Below are positions 37,782 to 47,352 of a DNA stretch of 64,000 nt, one piece after another. The notes beneath the pieces were generated by a model. That model was not told the origin of the DNA. It was given only the letters and a program-made list of their open reading frames with translations, and did no database searches. Made by a program: the position numbers and the translations under genes. Numbering within the stretch: the first letter of the stretch is position 1; each line of letters begins with the position of its first letter. Source of the DNA: Dechloromonas denitrificans (GTDB lineage: Bacteria; Pseudomonadota; Gammaproteobacteria; Burkholderiales; Rhodocyclaceae); NCBI RefSeq assembly GCF_020510665.1, contig NZ_CP075187.1, positions 372,001 to 436,000 of the forward strand. The letters are read 5' to 3'.

Positions 37782-39323
37782 TTAAGGGCAATCAATAATC
37801 ATCAACGAAATATCATCGGCCGCAACGCCTCCTTCGAGGTGGCGGGTCAAGGCTGATTCAATGTGGTTGAAGCGGGTAATCGGCGAGGTGTTGGCTGTCG
37901 CGGCGGCCAGTCCTTGTGCGCCGAACTGGACGCCTTCCTTGTTGGCGGCCTCCAGCAGACCGTCGGAACAAAGTACCAGCTGACTTTCCTTCTCCCAGGA
38001 AAACTGAACTGGTTTGCATTCGATGAAGTCATTATCGACAATCCCGAGCGCCAGATTCTCTGAAGGAAAAATCCGGGTAGTCCGCCCCCAGCGGTCAAAC
38101 ATGAAGGCTTCGGGTGTTCCACCAACCCAGATTTCACCATTTGACTGAACCTCGTCCAGACACAGCAAGGTGGCCGCAACAAAACGGCCAAGCGGCATCG
38201 ACTCTTTCAGTTGAAGGTTGAGTTCCTGAATGATTTCCTTGACCGAGCGGTTCAGCTTGGTCATGCGGTAAAACAAGGCCAGCACGGGCAGTACGCTGAT
38301 GGCGGCAGTCAGACCATGCCCTGTGGCATCGGCGAGCAAGGCGTAGAAACGTCCTTCGGGCGACCGGCTGGCGGCCACGACGTCACCGCTGAAGTTTTCT
38401 GCAGGGATGACTTTGTAGTGCAAACGAGAATCCTGCAGTCCCTTGCGGTGGAGTTGTTGCTCCATCAGACGCATCGCCAGTTGCTGTTCCGACTGGTTCT
38501 GATCGTAATAGGCTTGCAGCAACCCGGCATTTTCACGCAACTTTTGTTGGGCGGCCTTTTGTTCGGAAATGTCGCGTACGACCCCGATGAACATCCGCTT
38601 GTTTTCCAGCAGGACTTCCGTAACTCCGAGCGTGACCGGGAAGCGCTCCCCATTTTTACGCAGTGCCTCTACTTCACGTTCCTGTCCAATGATTTTGGCT
38701 GGTTTGCCGCCCATGTAATTGCTCAGGTAGCCGTCGTGTTCACTGTGGTACGGCTCAGGCATCAGCATCTTGATGTTCTGGCCCAGCAACTCATCCGAGC
38801 GCCAGCCGAAAATACGCTCTGCCGCACGGTTGACCGAGGCAATCAGCCCCAACTCATTGATCGTGATGATGGCGTCGATCACATTGTCTGAAATTGCCTG
38901 AACGCGGCGCAGGGAGTCGATCGATTCCTGCTGCATGCCGAGCGCTCGCTGCATTGAGCGCAACTTGGCTTCCAGAACGACAAAATTGATCGGTTTGGTC
39001 AGATAGTCATCCGCGCCGGAGTCCAGCCCTTCGACCAGGTTTTCGTCACGGTTGAGAGCCGAGAGGAAAATGATCGGTGTCCATCGCTCGGTACTGGTTG
39101 CCTTGATGCGTCGAGCTGCTTCGAAGCCATCCATGATCGGCATCATGATATCCAGCAGGACGAGGTCCGGGGCATCGTGTTCAAAGCGGTGAACAGCCTC
39201 TTCGCCGTTTTCTGCAAGAATCACTTCATGCCCGAGCTTTTTCAGGAAAACTTGAAGAATGTGCAGATTGGTCCGGTTGTCATCGACAGCCAGAACTTTC
39301 ATCTTTGTAAAATTAGCAGCCAT
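37782..39323 (-). CDS. Response regulator with REC, PAS and SpoIIE/PP2C phosphatase domains
   Basis: This 513-residue cytoplasmic protein has a REC domain at about 1-130 with phospho-acceptor Asp58 (VLLDIMMPIMDG), a FixL-like PAS domain at about 140-265, a short coiled coil, and a PP2C-like SpoIIE phosphatase at about 310-513. The phosphatase metal motifs DATGHG, SDGLLEA and DDISLMIID are intact. RsbU/SpoIIE-type phosphatases dephosphorylate STAS anti-anti-sigma factors, so the expected target is such a protein, not encoded in the window. It lies 15 bases after the REC-ATPase gene and 20 bases before gltI. Confidence 0.88.
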   Translation of the reverse strand: MAANFTKMKVLAVDDNRTNLHILQVFLKKLGHEVILAENGEEAVHRFEHDAPDLVLLDIMMPIMDGFEAARRIKATSTERWTPIIFLSALNRDENLVEGLDSGADDYLTKPINFVVLEAKLRSMQRALGMQQESIDSLRRVQAISDNVIDAIITINELGLIASVNRAAERIFGWRSDELLGQNIKMLMPEPYHSEHDGYLSNYMGGKPAKIIGQEREVEALRKNGERFPVTLGVTEVLLENKRMFIGVVRDISEQKAAQQKLRENAGLLQAYYDQNQSEQQLAMRLMEQQLHRKGLQDSRLHYKVIPAENFSGDVVAASRSPEGRFYALLADATGHGLTAAISVLPVLALFYRMTKLNRSVKEIIQELNLQLKESMPLGRFVAATLLCLDEVQSNGEIWVGGTPEAFMFDRWGRTTRIFPSENLALGIVDNDFIECKPVQFSWEKESQLVLCSDGLLEAANKEGVQFGAQGLAAATANTSPITRFNHIESALTRHLEGGVAADDISLMIIDCP

Positions 39324-39338
39324 GATCGACAGTTGGTC

Positions 39339-40247
39339 TTAGTTTTCGTTATTGCTACAAGCAATGGTGGCAATCGCAACGTTGCCGCACCCCTGGTACT
39401 GAATGCTCGAAAAGCTGAGCAGTCGAGCCAGGGCAATACCACGCCCATTTGGGTCAAACGCACGGGATGGATCAATTTCAAGGAAATTCTGCCAAGGAAA
39501 GCCTTTGCCTTGGTCTGAGACAGTCAGGGTGATGCCGCTGCTATCCCTCTGGAAATTGAGTGTGACTCGCTTGTCCCTGTTTTCAGGCAGGGTGCTGCGG
39601 CGTTCAATTTCAGCTTTCCAGCCATCGGTACGCTTGAGTTCGGATTTCTCTTCGTAACTCAAGCCAAGATTGCCGTGTTCAACCCCGTTGACCAGCAATT
39701 CCGATATCCCGAGTACGGCGTTATCCGGGTTGGGGCAAGCCTGCGCGATAAAGGAAGCTAGTTGGCCCGCTTCTTCGATTGTCCGGATGGAAAATTCGCC
39801 ACGGTCGAGGAATTGCAGGGTGTTGATGTGCTGGTTTAGTGCCTGGCGCAGTGATTCATGCCCCTCGGCTTCGGCAAGTGCAGCATGCACAATCGCCAGC
39901 AAAGCGTCGCGCCGATAGGGTTTGGTCAGGTAATAGTACGCGCCTGCTTCAAGTCCCTCGCGAATCTGTCCGGCAGAAATGGCGGCAGTCTGGAGGATGA
40001 TCGGTGTGCCGGCCAGGCGGGGATCGGCCTTGATGTAGCGGAGCAGTGCAATGCCATCCATGCCTGGCATCATGCGATCAAGCAGAATGACGTTGAACCG
40101 GCTATCCGGTTCCTGCAGCAATGCCCAGGCTGCTTCCCCGCTATTTGCCGCACGAACAGAGAATGACGGCTCGGCTTCGAAATATTCGGTCAATATTTCA
40201 AGATTGAGCGCTTCGTCATCGACAATCAGGATGCGCACGTCACTCAT
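39339..40247 (-). CDS. Response regulator with C-terminal RsbW-like ATPase domain
   Basis: This 302-residue protein has a REC domain at about 1-125 with Asp57 (LLDRMMPGMDG). A GHKL ATPase domain of the anti-sigma/serine-kinase type occupies about 150-302, with N-box GISELLVNGVEHG, DQGKGF and a GIALA segment. RsbW-like domains phosphorylate STAS proteins or bind sigma factors, the counter-activity to the SpoIIE phosphatase next door. The gene overlaps the kinase gene upstream by eight bases. The role in a partner switch is inferred. Confidence 0.83.
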   Translation of the reverse strand: MSDVRILIVDDEALNLEILTEYFEAEPSFSVRAANSGEAAWALLQEPDSRFNVILLDRMMPGMDGIALLRYIKADPRLAGTPIILQTAAISAGQIREGLEAGAYYYLTKPYRRDALLAIVHAALAEAEGHESLRQALNQHINTLQFLDRGEFSIRTIEEAGQLASFIAQACPNPDNAVLGISELLVNGVEHGNLGLSYEEKSELKRTDGWKAEIERRSTLPENRDKRVTLNFQRDSSGITLTVSDQGKGFPWQNFLEIDPSRAFDPNGRGIALARLLSFSSIQYQGCGNVAIATIACSNNEN

Positions 40248-43200
40248 GCGATTCCACCTTTACTGTCCCATTGTTGAGCGGCAGGGTGACGGTGAAGCAT
40301 GCGCCGCCCCCGACATTGTTTGTGGCAACAATCGTACCACGGTGCTGTAAAACAATTGCCCTGGTGATGGCCAAACCCAGGCCTGTTCCACCCGCCCCGT
40401 TTTTGGTCGTGCTGCTCTGAACAAATTTGTCAAAGATGCTTTCCAGTTCTTCTTCCGGCACGCCTACGCCGTCATCAATGAACTGTATGGCGATGGCAGG
40501 TTCGACGCCTCGGTCTTCGCTGCGTCTGCCCGTGGCCAGTACGGCAGCGTCAAGGCAGATCCTGATCCGGCCGCCATCAGGCGAAAATTTGATGGCATTC
40601 GATAACAGGTTGTAGATCACCTGGGTGATCCGGTTTGGATCAGCCATTATTTCGGTTTGTGGCAGTTTGCCTTCCAGCGTCAGGGTTTGCCGGTGTGCCA
40701 GCAGTAAGGGTTCCAGTTGCGCCTCAACTTGCTGCAGCAATTGCATCACTTCTGTTTTTTCGAGCGACAGTTCCATGCGCCCGGCTTCAAGCTTCGACAG
40801 ATCAAGCAACTCGTTAATCAGGCCCAGCAGGCGCTGTGCACTTTGCTCGATGCGCTGAAAGTACTGAAGCAGCTTGGCTTCTCCACCATTTCCCGCGCGT
40901 TCCGTGCCAAGTTCGGAAAAGCTGAGGATCGCATGCATCGGTGTCCTCAGTTCATGCGACATGTTGGCCAGGAACTCCGACTTTGCCTGGCTGGCAGCCT
41001 GTGCCTGGTGCAGGGCTTCGGCCAGTCGTGCAGTTCGTTCGGTGACCAGCTCCTGCAAATGATTGCGGTGCTGGAGCAGCTCTTCATCGGTTTGCCGGCG
41101 TTTGGTGATGTCGGTATAAATGGTGACAAAGCCGCCATCGGGCAACGGAGCGCCACGAACTTCGATAGTCTTGCCATTGGGCCGGGTTCTTTCGAAGCAG
41201 TGCGGCTCCGGGTTGCGGGCCTTGGCGACAATTTCGGCGGCAATCAACTCCGGGTCACCCGGGCCGTATTCACCACGCCTGGCATTGAACAGGGCAACTT
41301 CGTGCAATGTCGGGGTCTTGCCAGCGAACAGTTCATCCGGGAAGTCGAGTACGGTCTTCAGCGCACTGTTGGCCATCGAGAAGTTGAGCTCGGCGTCGAT
41401 CATCGAAACGCCTCCCGGAATGTGTTCCAACACGGTTTGCAGTAGCTCGTGCTTTTGCCGCAAGTTGTGTTCTGCACGTTTTTGCTCGGTAATATCGATC
41501 GCCGTACCCAGGTAGCCTATCGTTTCTCCACCGGTCCCACGTTGCGCCGTGACGACCAGGCTGACTGTCAGGCAAGCCCCGTCCTTGCGGATATAAGTCC
41601 ATTCGCGTTGCTCAGCCCCGTTGATCTGAGGCAGCGTTGTAAAGGTTGCAAAGCCGGAAATTTCCCGGCGGAATTGATGACTCAATTCTTCGGCGCGAGC
41701 CGTCACTTCAACTTCTTGGTGAATGACTGCCGGGGTGAGGCGGCCGACCATTTCTGCGGCCGTGTAACCCAGCATTTTTTCGGCGCCACGATTGAATACG
41801 GTAATCACACCCTGCGGGTCCGTGGCGATGATGGCGATTTCGGTGGCCGCATCGAGTACCGATTGTTTCAGATGGTCCGCAGCCTGGATGGCTGACTCAG
41901 CCCGCCGCAGTTCCGTCATGTCGGTCAGCGTGCTGATCAGGAGCGGGTGTCCTTCCGGCCCCTGGGCGCGTGCGGTGTGTGCAACGATCAGGCGGCTGTC
42001 GCCATTCTCCAGGGAAAGGCGGAACTCCAGCGGATTGCTGCGTCCGGTGCTGAGTGTGCGCTCGCTGTTGCTCAACAACAATCGCTGATCTTCTGCTGGA
42101 ATATTGCCGATCGTCGGCCAGTGGCGCCCCAGCAACTCACTTTCGGCACAACCGAAAAGGCGGCAGCAGGCATGGTTGACCATCAGCAGGCTATGGCGTT
42201 CATCCTGAACGAAAACAGGCAAGGGAATGGCTGCGACTGAGGTGCTGAGCAAGCCGCGCAGGCGTTCTAGGCGCACTTCAACCTGCTTGTTTTCGGTGAT
42301 GTCGGAGACTGAGCCAGCCAGCCTGATGGGGTGTCCATGCTGATTACGCAAGGCTTCTCCACGCACCCGAACCCAGGTTATTTCGCCACCCTGTTTGTGA
42401 ATGCGCAGTTCGACATCGTACGGGGCGTTGGTCTTGAGGTGGCGGCGCAGCGCCGATCGTTGCAGGGCGAGGTCTTCCGGAATGATGCAGGCCAGATATG
42501 GACTAATGCTGTCAGGTGCTGTTGCTTCGCTGAAGCCGAATATCTGCGCCATGCGGGGGCTGATGTAGTCCTGATGGGTTTGCAGATTCTGGTCCCATAT
42601 GCCGTCGTTGCTTGCGGCCATGGCCAGGCGCAAACGTTCCTCGGATGTGCTTAATTCACCCGTCAGTTGGTTGGCGTAACGCAGCGCGCGTTCGCGATGG
42701 GTGGTCAGGTAAAAAACCAGTAATGCCAGCAGGCTGCTGCCGATCAGTCCGCCGACCAGAATCAGGCTGGCTGGGTTGAGCGCACTCTGCTTGCTTTCAT
42801 CGTGACGCGGTCGGTAACTGAGAATCCAGTTGCGGCCGCCGAAATCGATTTCGTGGTGAAAAATCGGGCTGTCTGGAGAGGGCTTTAACTCCGGGTCGGA
42901 ATCATAGATGAGCGTCGGTGAGGAGGCTGTGTTTTGCAGGCTGCTCAGGTTCTCATCAAAGATTTGCAGGGAGAAGCGGGTGTTGCCTCCCTTTTTCAGC
43001 GCGCTCAGGAATTCATCAGTACGATAGGCCGTCAGGACGAGCCCGGAAAAAGCCTGTTGTCGTTCCTGCACATTGTTCAAGGGCATGCCCTGGTGATAAA
43101 GCGTATGCACCAGAAGAAATCCCGGGCGTCGGCTCCCCTTGTCGAACAGCAGCACAATCGGCCCGGACATGGCGACATCGCGTCTGGTGATTGCATTCTC

Positions 43201-43743
43201 GATTGCTTGGCGGCGTGTGGTTTCAGAGAGCAGGTTGAAGCCGATGCTGCTGCGCAGCGTGTTGTTGTCAGGAGCAATGAACGTGACCGGCGTCAGGACA
43301 TCGCCATCAATCGCCGGAAAAATATTGAAATCGCTGCGGTCGACCTGGCGCCGGGTGTCGGAAACAAAACGCTCCAGTTCGGCAGGGCGGACGGCTGGTG
43401 CATAAGCGAAGGCGAACAGGCCGGACAGGTTGCTGCCGAGGTTGATTTCCTGGGTATAGCGACGCCAGTTTTTGAGATCCTGGCCGGGCGTGGTTGAGGC
43501 AAAGGCCTGCAGCGAGCGCAGGAAATGGGCGTGGAGGTGCAGCCGTTCGCGGATTTCCGCAGTAATGGCCGCACTTTCCTGATTATGGGTTTCGTTCAGG
43601 TTGTCGGCTTGTACCTGCAGTTGCCACTGCCATCCAGCCCAGGTGGCGATCACCAGCGCACCAAAAATGATCGACGGCAATATCCAGCGGAAAAACCGGG
43701 GATTGCGGCTGTTCAGATGAGGCGTGCGATCGGTTATGGGCAT
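40240..43743 (-). CDS. Membrane CHASE/multi-PAS sensor histidine kinase
   Basis: This 1167-residue hybrid-free histidine kinase has a first membrane helix at about 17-38, a periplasmic CHASE-like domain to about 310, and a second membrane helix near 320-345. About four PAS domains follow (starting near 370, 505, 645 and 785), then HisKA with MSHELRTPMHAI near 945 and HATPase with NLLSNAIKFS and GTGLGLAI. No receiver domain is attached, so the two adjacent REC proteins are its likely partners. The ligand is unknown. It is closely similar in the kinase core to the partial kinase at the window end. Confidence 0.88.
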   Translation of the reverse strand: MPITDRTPHLNSRNPRFFRWILPSIIFGALVIATWAGWQWQLQVQADNLNETHNQESAAITAEIRERLHLHAHFLRSLQAFASTTPGQDLKNWRRYTQEINLGSNLSGLFAFAYAPAVRPAELERFVSDTRRQVDRSDFNIFPAIDGDVLTPVTFIAPDNNTLRSSIGFNLLSETTRRQAIENAITRRDVAMSGPIVLLFDKGSRRPGFLLVHTLYHQGMPLNNVQERQQAFSGLVLTAYRTDEFLSALKKGGNTRFSLQIFDENLSSLQNTASSPTLIYDSDPELKPSPDSPIFHHEIDFGGRNWILSYRPRHDESKQSALNPASLILVGGLIGSSLLALLVFYLTTHRERALRYANQLTGELSTSEERLRLAMAASNDGIWDQNLQTHQDYISPRMAQIFGFSEATAPDSISPYLACIIPEDLALQRSALRRHLKTNAPYDVELRIHKQGGEITWVRVRGEALRNQHGHPIRLAGSVSDITENKQVEVRLERLRGLLSTSVAAIPLPVFVQDERHSLLMVNHACCRLFGCAESELLGRHWPTIGNIPAEDQRLLLSNSERTLSTGRSNPLEFRLSLENGDSRLIVAHTARAQGPEGHPLLISTLTDMTELRRAESAIQAADHLKQSVLDAATEIAIIATDPQGVITVFNRGAEKMLGYTAAEMVGRLTPAVIHQEVEVTARAEELSHQFRREISGFATFTTLPQINGAEQREWTYIRKDGACLTVSLVVTAQRGTGGETIGYLGTAIDITEQKRAEHNLRQKHELLQTVLEHIPGGVSMIDAELNFSMANSALKTVLDFPDELFAGKTPTLHEVALFNARRGEYGPGDPELIAAEIVAKARNPEPHCFERTRPNGKTIEVRGAPLPDGGFVTIYTDITKRRQTDEELLQHRNHLQELVTERTARLAEALHQAQAASQAKSEFLANMSHELRTPMHAILSFSELGTERAGNGGEAKLLQYFQRIEQSAQRLLGLINELLDLSKLEAGRMELSLEKTEVMQLLQQVEAQLEPLLLAHRQTLTLEGKLPQTEIMADPNRITQVIYNLLSNAIKFSPDGGRIRICLDAAVLATGRRSEDRGVEPAIAIQFIDDGVGVPEEELESIFDKFVQSSTTKNGAGGTGLGLAITRAIVLQHRGTIVATNNVGGGACFTVTLPLNNGTVKVESHE

Positions 43744-43767
43744 AAGCCATTCAGTATAAAACTAAAG

Positions 43768-45588
43768 TTATAGTTTTTCCGGCTCGGTCATGTTGCTGTT
43801 TTCCTGTTGCTGCAAAGTCCACATTCGGGCGTAGCTGCCGGCTGCAGCGAGGAGTGCCTGGTGCGTGCCGCGTTCGATGATGTGGCCCTCGTGCATGACC
43901 AGGATTTCATCGGCGTTCATCACGGTCGACAGTCGATGGGCGATGGTTAATGTGGTACGGCCGATCGCTGCCTGTTCGAGTTGGCTTTGAATGGCTCTTT
44001 CCGTGCTTGAATCAAGCGCCGAGGTCGCTTCGTCAAAAATCAGGATGGGCGGGTTTTTGAGCAGGGCGCGAGCGATGGCGACACGCTGCTTTTCGCCTCC
44101 GGACAGTTTCAGGCCACGTTCTCCGACACGGGTTTCATATTTCTGCGGCAGGGTTTCAATGAAGTCATGCAATTGTGCGGCGCGGGCGGCTGCGAAGACT
44201 TCCTCCCTGCTGGCTTCCGGGCGTCCGTAATTGATGTTGTAGAAAATGCTGTCATTGAACAGCACGGTGTCTTGCGGCACGATGCCGATGGCGGCGCGCA
44301 AACTGCTTTGCTTCAAGGTCCGCAGGTCATGGCCGTTGATCCGGACAGAGCCGCCGGTGACGTCGTAGAAACGGTAAAGCAGGCGCGAAAGCGTCGATTT
44401 TCCGGCGCCGGAGTGGCCGACTACGGCGACGGCCTTGCCCGGCGGGATGGCGAAGCTGAGGTTCTTGAGAATCAGCCTTTCCGGGTCGTAGGCGAAGTCG
44501 ACCGTGTCAAAGTTGACCTGCAGCGGCCCATTCGGCAAATCGCGCGCATCGGGGGCGTCGGCAATTTCCCGGTTTTCCTGCATCAACTTGAACATGCGCT
44601 CGATGTCGGTCATCGCCTGACGGATTTCACGGTAAACCACGCCGAGGAAATTGAGCGGAATGTAAAGCTGGATCAGGAAGGCATTGACCAGTACCAGGTC
44701 GCCGATGGTCATCGTGCCGTCTACTACCCCGCTGGCGGCGCGCCACATCATCGCCGTCACGCCGAGCACGATGATCATCTGCTGGCCCAGATTGAGGAAG
44801 GCGAGGGTGGTCTGGCTGCGCGTCGCGGCATCTTCCCACTTGATCAACTGTTCGTCGTAACGGCGGGCTTCCCAGGCTTCGTTGTTGAAGTATTTGACCG
44901 TTTCGTAGTTGAGCAGGCTGTCGACCGCGCGAGTGTTGGCGGCCGAGTCGTTTTCATTCACCGCCCGACGGATATCGATGCGCCAGTTGCTGACCTTGAC
45001 GGTGAAGACAATGTAGCTGACCAGCGAGACCAGCGTAATGATGACAAAGCCGAGATCGTATTTGACGAACAGGATGCCGAGCACCAAGCCGATTTCAACC
45101 AGCGTCGGGAGAATCGAATAGAGCGTGTAGGAAATCAGGCTGGAGATCGAGCGGGTGCCGCGTTCGACATCGCGCGAGACGCCGCCGGTCTGGCGTTCGA
45201 GGTGAAAGCGCAGGCTCAGTGAGTGCAGATGGCGGAAAACTTCCAGCGCAACCTGGCGCACGGCGCGCTGGGTGACGCGGGCGAAGAGGATTTCACGTAG
45301 TTCGGTGAACAGGCCGGTTGAAAAACGCAGTGCGCCATAAAGCAGGAGCAGCAGAATGGGCATGGCCAAGGCTTGCTGCGGACCCGACAGTTCGTCGATC
45401 ATCCCCTTGAAGACCATCGGCACGCCGACATTGGCGACTTTGGCGGCTACCAGGCAGCTCAAGGCGGCCAAAACCCGCAAACGATAGCGCCAGAGGTAAG
45501 GGAACAGGGTCTTGAGGGTCAGCCAGACATGGGTTTCCGGCAGAGGCTGGCCGGCAGGCGGCTTGGGCAGGGCGGTCGAGCGACGCAT
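43768..45588 (-). CDS. Atm1/HMT1-family ABC exporter (half transporter)
   Basis: This 606-residue half transporter has a six-helix membrane domain at about 25-320 and an ATPase domain with Walker A GHSGAGKST, signature [15 protein letters not shown] and Walker B LIFDEATSALD. The motif DSLLNYETVKYFNNE marks the Atm1/ABCB7/HMT1 group, which exports glutathione-linked sulfur or metal compounds. It lies 24 bases upstream of the histidine kinase on the same strand, so cotranscription is possible although a functional link is not obvious. Confidence 0.88.
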   Translation of the reverse strand: MRRSTALPKPPAGQPLPETHVWLTLKTLFPYLWRYRLRVLAALSCLVAAKVANVGVPMVFKGMIDELSGPQQALAMPILLLLLYGALRFSTGLFTELREILFARVTQRAVRQVALEVFRHLHSLSLRFHLERQTGGVSRDVERGTRSISSLISYTLYSILPTLVEIGLVLGILFVKYDLGFVIITLVSLVSYIVFTVKVSNWRIDIRRAVNENDSAANTRAVDSLLNYETVKYFNNEAWEARRYDEQLIKWEDAATRSQTTLAFLNLGQQMIIVLGVTAMMWRAASGVVDGTMTIGDLVLVNAFLIQLYIPLNFLGVVYREIRQAMTDIERMFKLMQENREIADAPDARDLPNGPLQVNFDTVDFAYDPERLILKNLSFAIPPGKAVAVVGHSGAGKSTLSRLLYRFYDVTGGSVRINGHDLRTLKQSSLRAAIGIVPQDTVLFNDSIFYNINYGRPEASREEVFAAARAAQLHDFIETLPQKYETRVGERGLKLSGGEKQRVAIARALLKNPPILIFDEATSALDSSTERAIQSQLEQAAIGRTTLTIAHRLSTVMNADEILVMHEGHIIERGTHQALLAAAGSYARMWTLQQQENSNMTEPEKL

Positions 45589-45618
45589 CGGGATATTGCC
45601 TTTTGTTATGGTGTTTTC

Positions 45619-45667
45619 GCCAGTATATGAAAACTGGCCTGATTCCGGGAAAATCAGGCTTTATTTG
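45619..45667 (+). promoter_or_regulatory. Overlapping hairpins in the thioesterase leader
   Basis: GCCAGT/ACTGGC (45619-45638) and GCCTGATT/AATCAGGC (45637-45659) share two bases, so full pairing of one opens the other. The second is followed by TTTATTTG and could act as a weak terminator 15-20 bases before the start codon. Confidence 0.35.
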
Positions 45668-45681
45668 AATTCGGGCATCCC

Positions 45682-46080
45682 ATGACTGTCGACCGCATCA
45701 ATCTTCCCAACAAGCACTCCACGCTGCGTGTCGTTCCGATGCCGGCCGATCTCAATCAGAACGGCGATGTTTTTGGCGGCTGGGTGATGGCCCAGGTCGA
45801 CGTGGCCGGCGCGATTCCAGCCATGCGTCGTGCCCGTGGCCGGGTAGCGACGGTCTCGGTTAATTCCTTCCTGTTCAAGCAGCCGGTTTCCGTCGGCGAT
45901 GTGGTCAGTCTTTATGCCGAAATCGTGCGCATCGGAAAGACGTCGATCACGGTCAATGTCGAGGTCTATGCCGAGCGCAACTACGCCAATCCGATCACGG
46001 TCAAGGTGACGGAGGCGCAACTGACCTATGTGGCAATTGATATTGATGGAAACAAGCGTGAGGTTCCAGCCGAAAAATAG
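45682..46080 (+). CDS. Acyl-CoA thioesterase, YciA-like hotdog fold
   Basis: This 132-residue single-hotdog enzyme hydrolyses acyl-CoA thioesters. The active-site block LNQNGDVFGGWVMAQVD matches the YciA/BACH group, where the aspartate and asparagine act in catalysis. It is divergent from the ABC exporter and 60 bases before a FadL-like porin, a sensible pairing for fatty-acid turnover. Confidence 0.9.
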   Translation: MTVDRINLPNKHSTLRVVPMPADLNQNGDVFGGWVMAQVDVAGAIPAMRRARGRVATVSVNSFLFKQPVSVGDVVSLYAEIVRIGKTSITVNVEVYAERNYANPITVKVTEAQLTYVAIDIDGNKREVPAEK

Positions 46081-46140
46081 GCAGAAATGACATAAAATCA
46101 CGCAGTTAATAAATTGGTCCGCCGTTGATGGAGCGAAGTG

Positions 46141-47346
46141 ATGAATAAGATGACCTTGCGTACCCTGCCTGCCCTGATCCTGATTGCTTTCTCCGGCACC
46201 GCTTCGGCTGCCGCCTTTCAACTCTGGGAGCAAAATGCCAGCGGGCTGGGAACGGCCTATGCCGGTTCGGCCGCTGTTGCCGATAATGCCAGCACGGTAT
46301 TTTTCAATCCAGCCGGCATGACCCAGCTGACAGGCTTCCAGTTGTCGGCAGGCGTCAATGGCGTCGGGCCGCGCTTCGAATTCAATAACGAGGGTTCCAG
46401 CGGTTTGCTCGGCGGTAGTGGCAACGGTGGCAATGCCGGTGGCTGGGCTGCCGTGCCGAATGCCTATTTCTCGTGGCAGCTTTCGCCGAACTGGTATCTC
46501 GGCTTCGGTGTTTCGGCACCTTTTGGCTTGTCGACCGAGTACAACAACAGCAACTGGATCGGGAAAAACCAGTCGATCAAGTCTGAAATCAAAACCGTCA
46601 ATTACAACCCGTCCGTCGCCTACAAGGTCAACGACAAGGTATCGCTCGGCTTCGGCGTCAATTACCAGACTATCAATGCCGAGATGACCAATGCGACGCC
46701 GCTTGGCCTCTACGCCCTCAAAGGCGATGACAGTGCCTGGGGCTGGAATGCAGGGGCATTGTTCACACTTTCGCCAGCCATGCGCGTCGGTATTTCCTAT
46801 CGCTCCGCGGTCAGCTATACGCTTGAGGGAACGCGCGCTCTGGGTGCAACTTCATCGGCGGCGAAGGCCGACATCAAGTTGCCCGACACTTTCATCCTCT
46901 CCGTCTGGCAGCAGGTTTCAGACCGCTGGGAGGCGATGGGTGATCTGTCGTATACCAACTGGAGCACGCTCGACAAGCTGAAGATCAATCACAGCACCGG
47001 AACCGATGTCGAAGCCTTCAACTACAAGGATTCCTGGCGCTTTGCCTGGGGCGCGGCCTACCGCGCAACCGAGTCCACCAAGCTGAAGTTCGGCATCGCC
47101 TACGACAAGACGCCGACGACCAATAACGACCGCTCGGCCCGCGTACCGGACAATGACCGCGTCTGGTTCTCGCTGGGTGGCCAGTGGAATACCGGCAAGA
47201 CCGGAACGTTTGATCTCGGCTACTCCTATCTGTACCTGAAGGATCCGACGATCAACCAGTCCAAGCTGAACGGTGCCAGCACCTTGCGCGGTCGTTACGA
47301 CGACAGCGCTCACGTGGTCGGCCTGCAATATTCGGTCGGGTTCTAA
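46141..47346 (+). CDS. FadL/TodX-family outer-membrane transporter
   Basis: This outer-membrane beta-barrel takes up hydrophobic compounds such as long-chain fatty acids. A signal peptide ends near ASAAAF. The mature N-terminus FQLWEQNASGLGTAYAGSAA and NASTVFFNPAGMTQL are hallmarks of the FadL hatch region. The protein has 401 residues and ends in an aromatic residue (VGLQYSVGF), as barrels do. I prefer the ATG at 46141, seven bases from GGAG, over the GTG at 46138. Confidence 0.92.
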   Translation: MNKMTLRTLPALILIAFSGTASAAAFQLWEQNASGLGTAYAGSAAVADNASTVFFNPAGMTQLTGFQLSAGVNGVGPRFEFNNEGSSGLLGGSGNGGNAGGWAAVPNAYFSWQLSPNWYLGFGVSAPFGLSTEYNNSNWIGKNQSIKSEIKTVNYNPSVAYKVNDKVSLGFGVNYQTINAEMTNATPLGLYALKGDDSAWGWNAGALFTLSPAMRVGISYRSAVSYTLEGTRALGATSSAAKADIKLPDTFILSVWQQVSDRWEAMGDLSYTNWSTLDKLKINHSTGTDVEAFNYKDSWRFAWGAAYRATESTKLKFGIAYDKTPTTNNDRSARVPDNDRVWFSLGGQWNTGKTGTFDLGYSYLYLKDPTINQSKLNGASTLRGRYDDSAHVVGLQYSVGF

Positions 47347-47352
47347 ACGTTC

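Noticed and set aside
37762..37791. Longer GltI start at 37791
   Set aside because: It overlaps the stop of the upstream phosphatase gene, adds ten residues before a normal signal peptide, and lacks the GGAG spacing seen for 37761.
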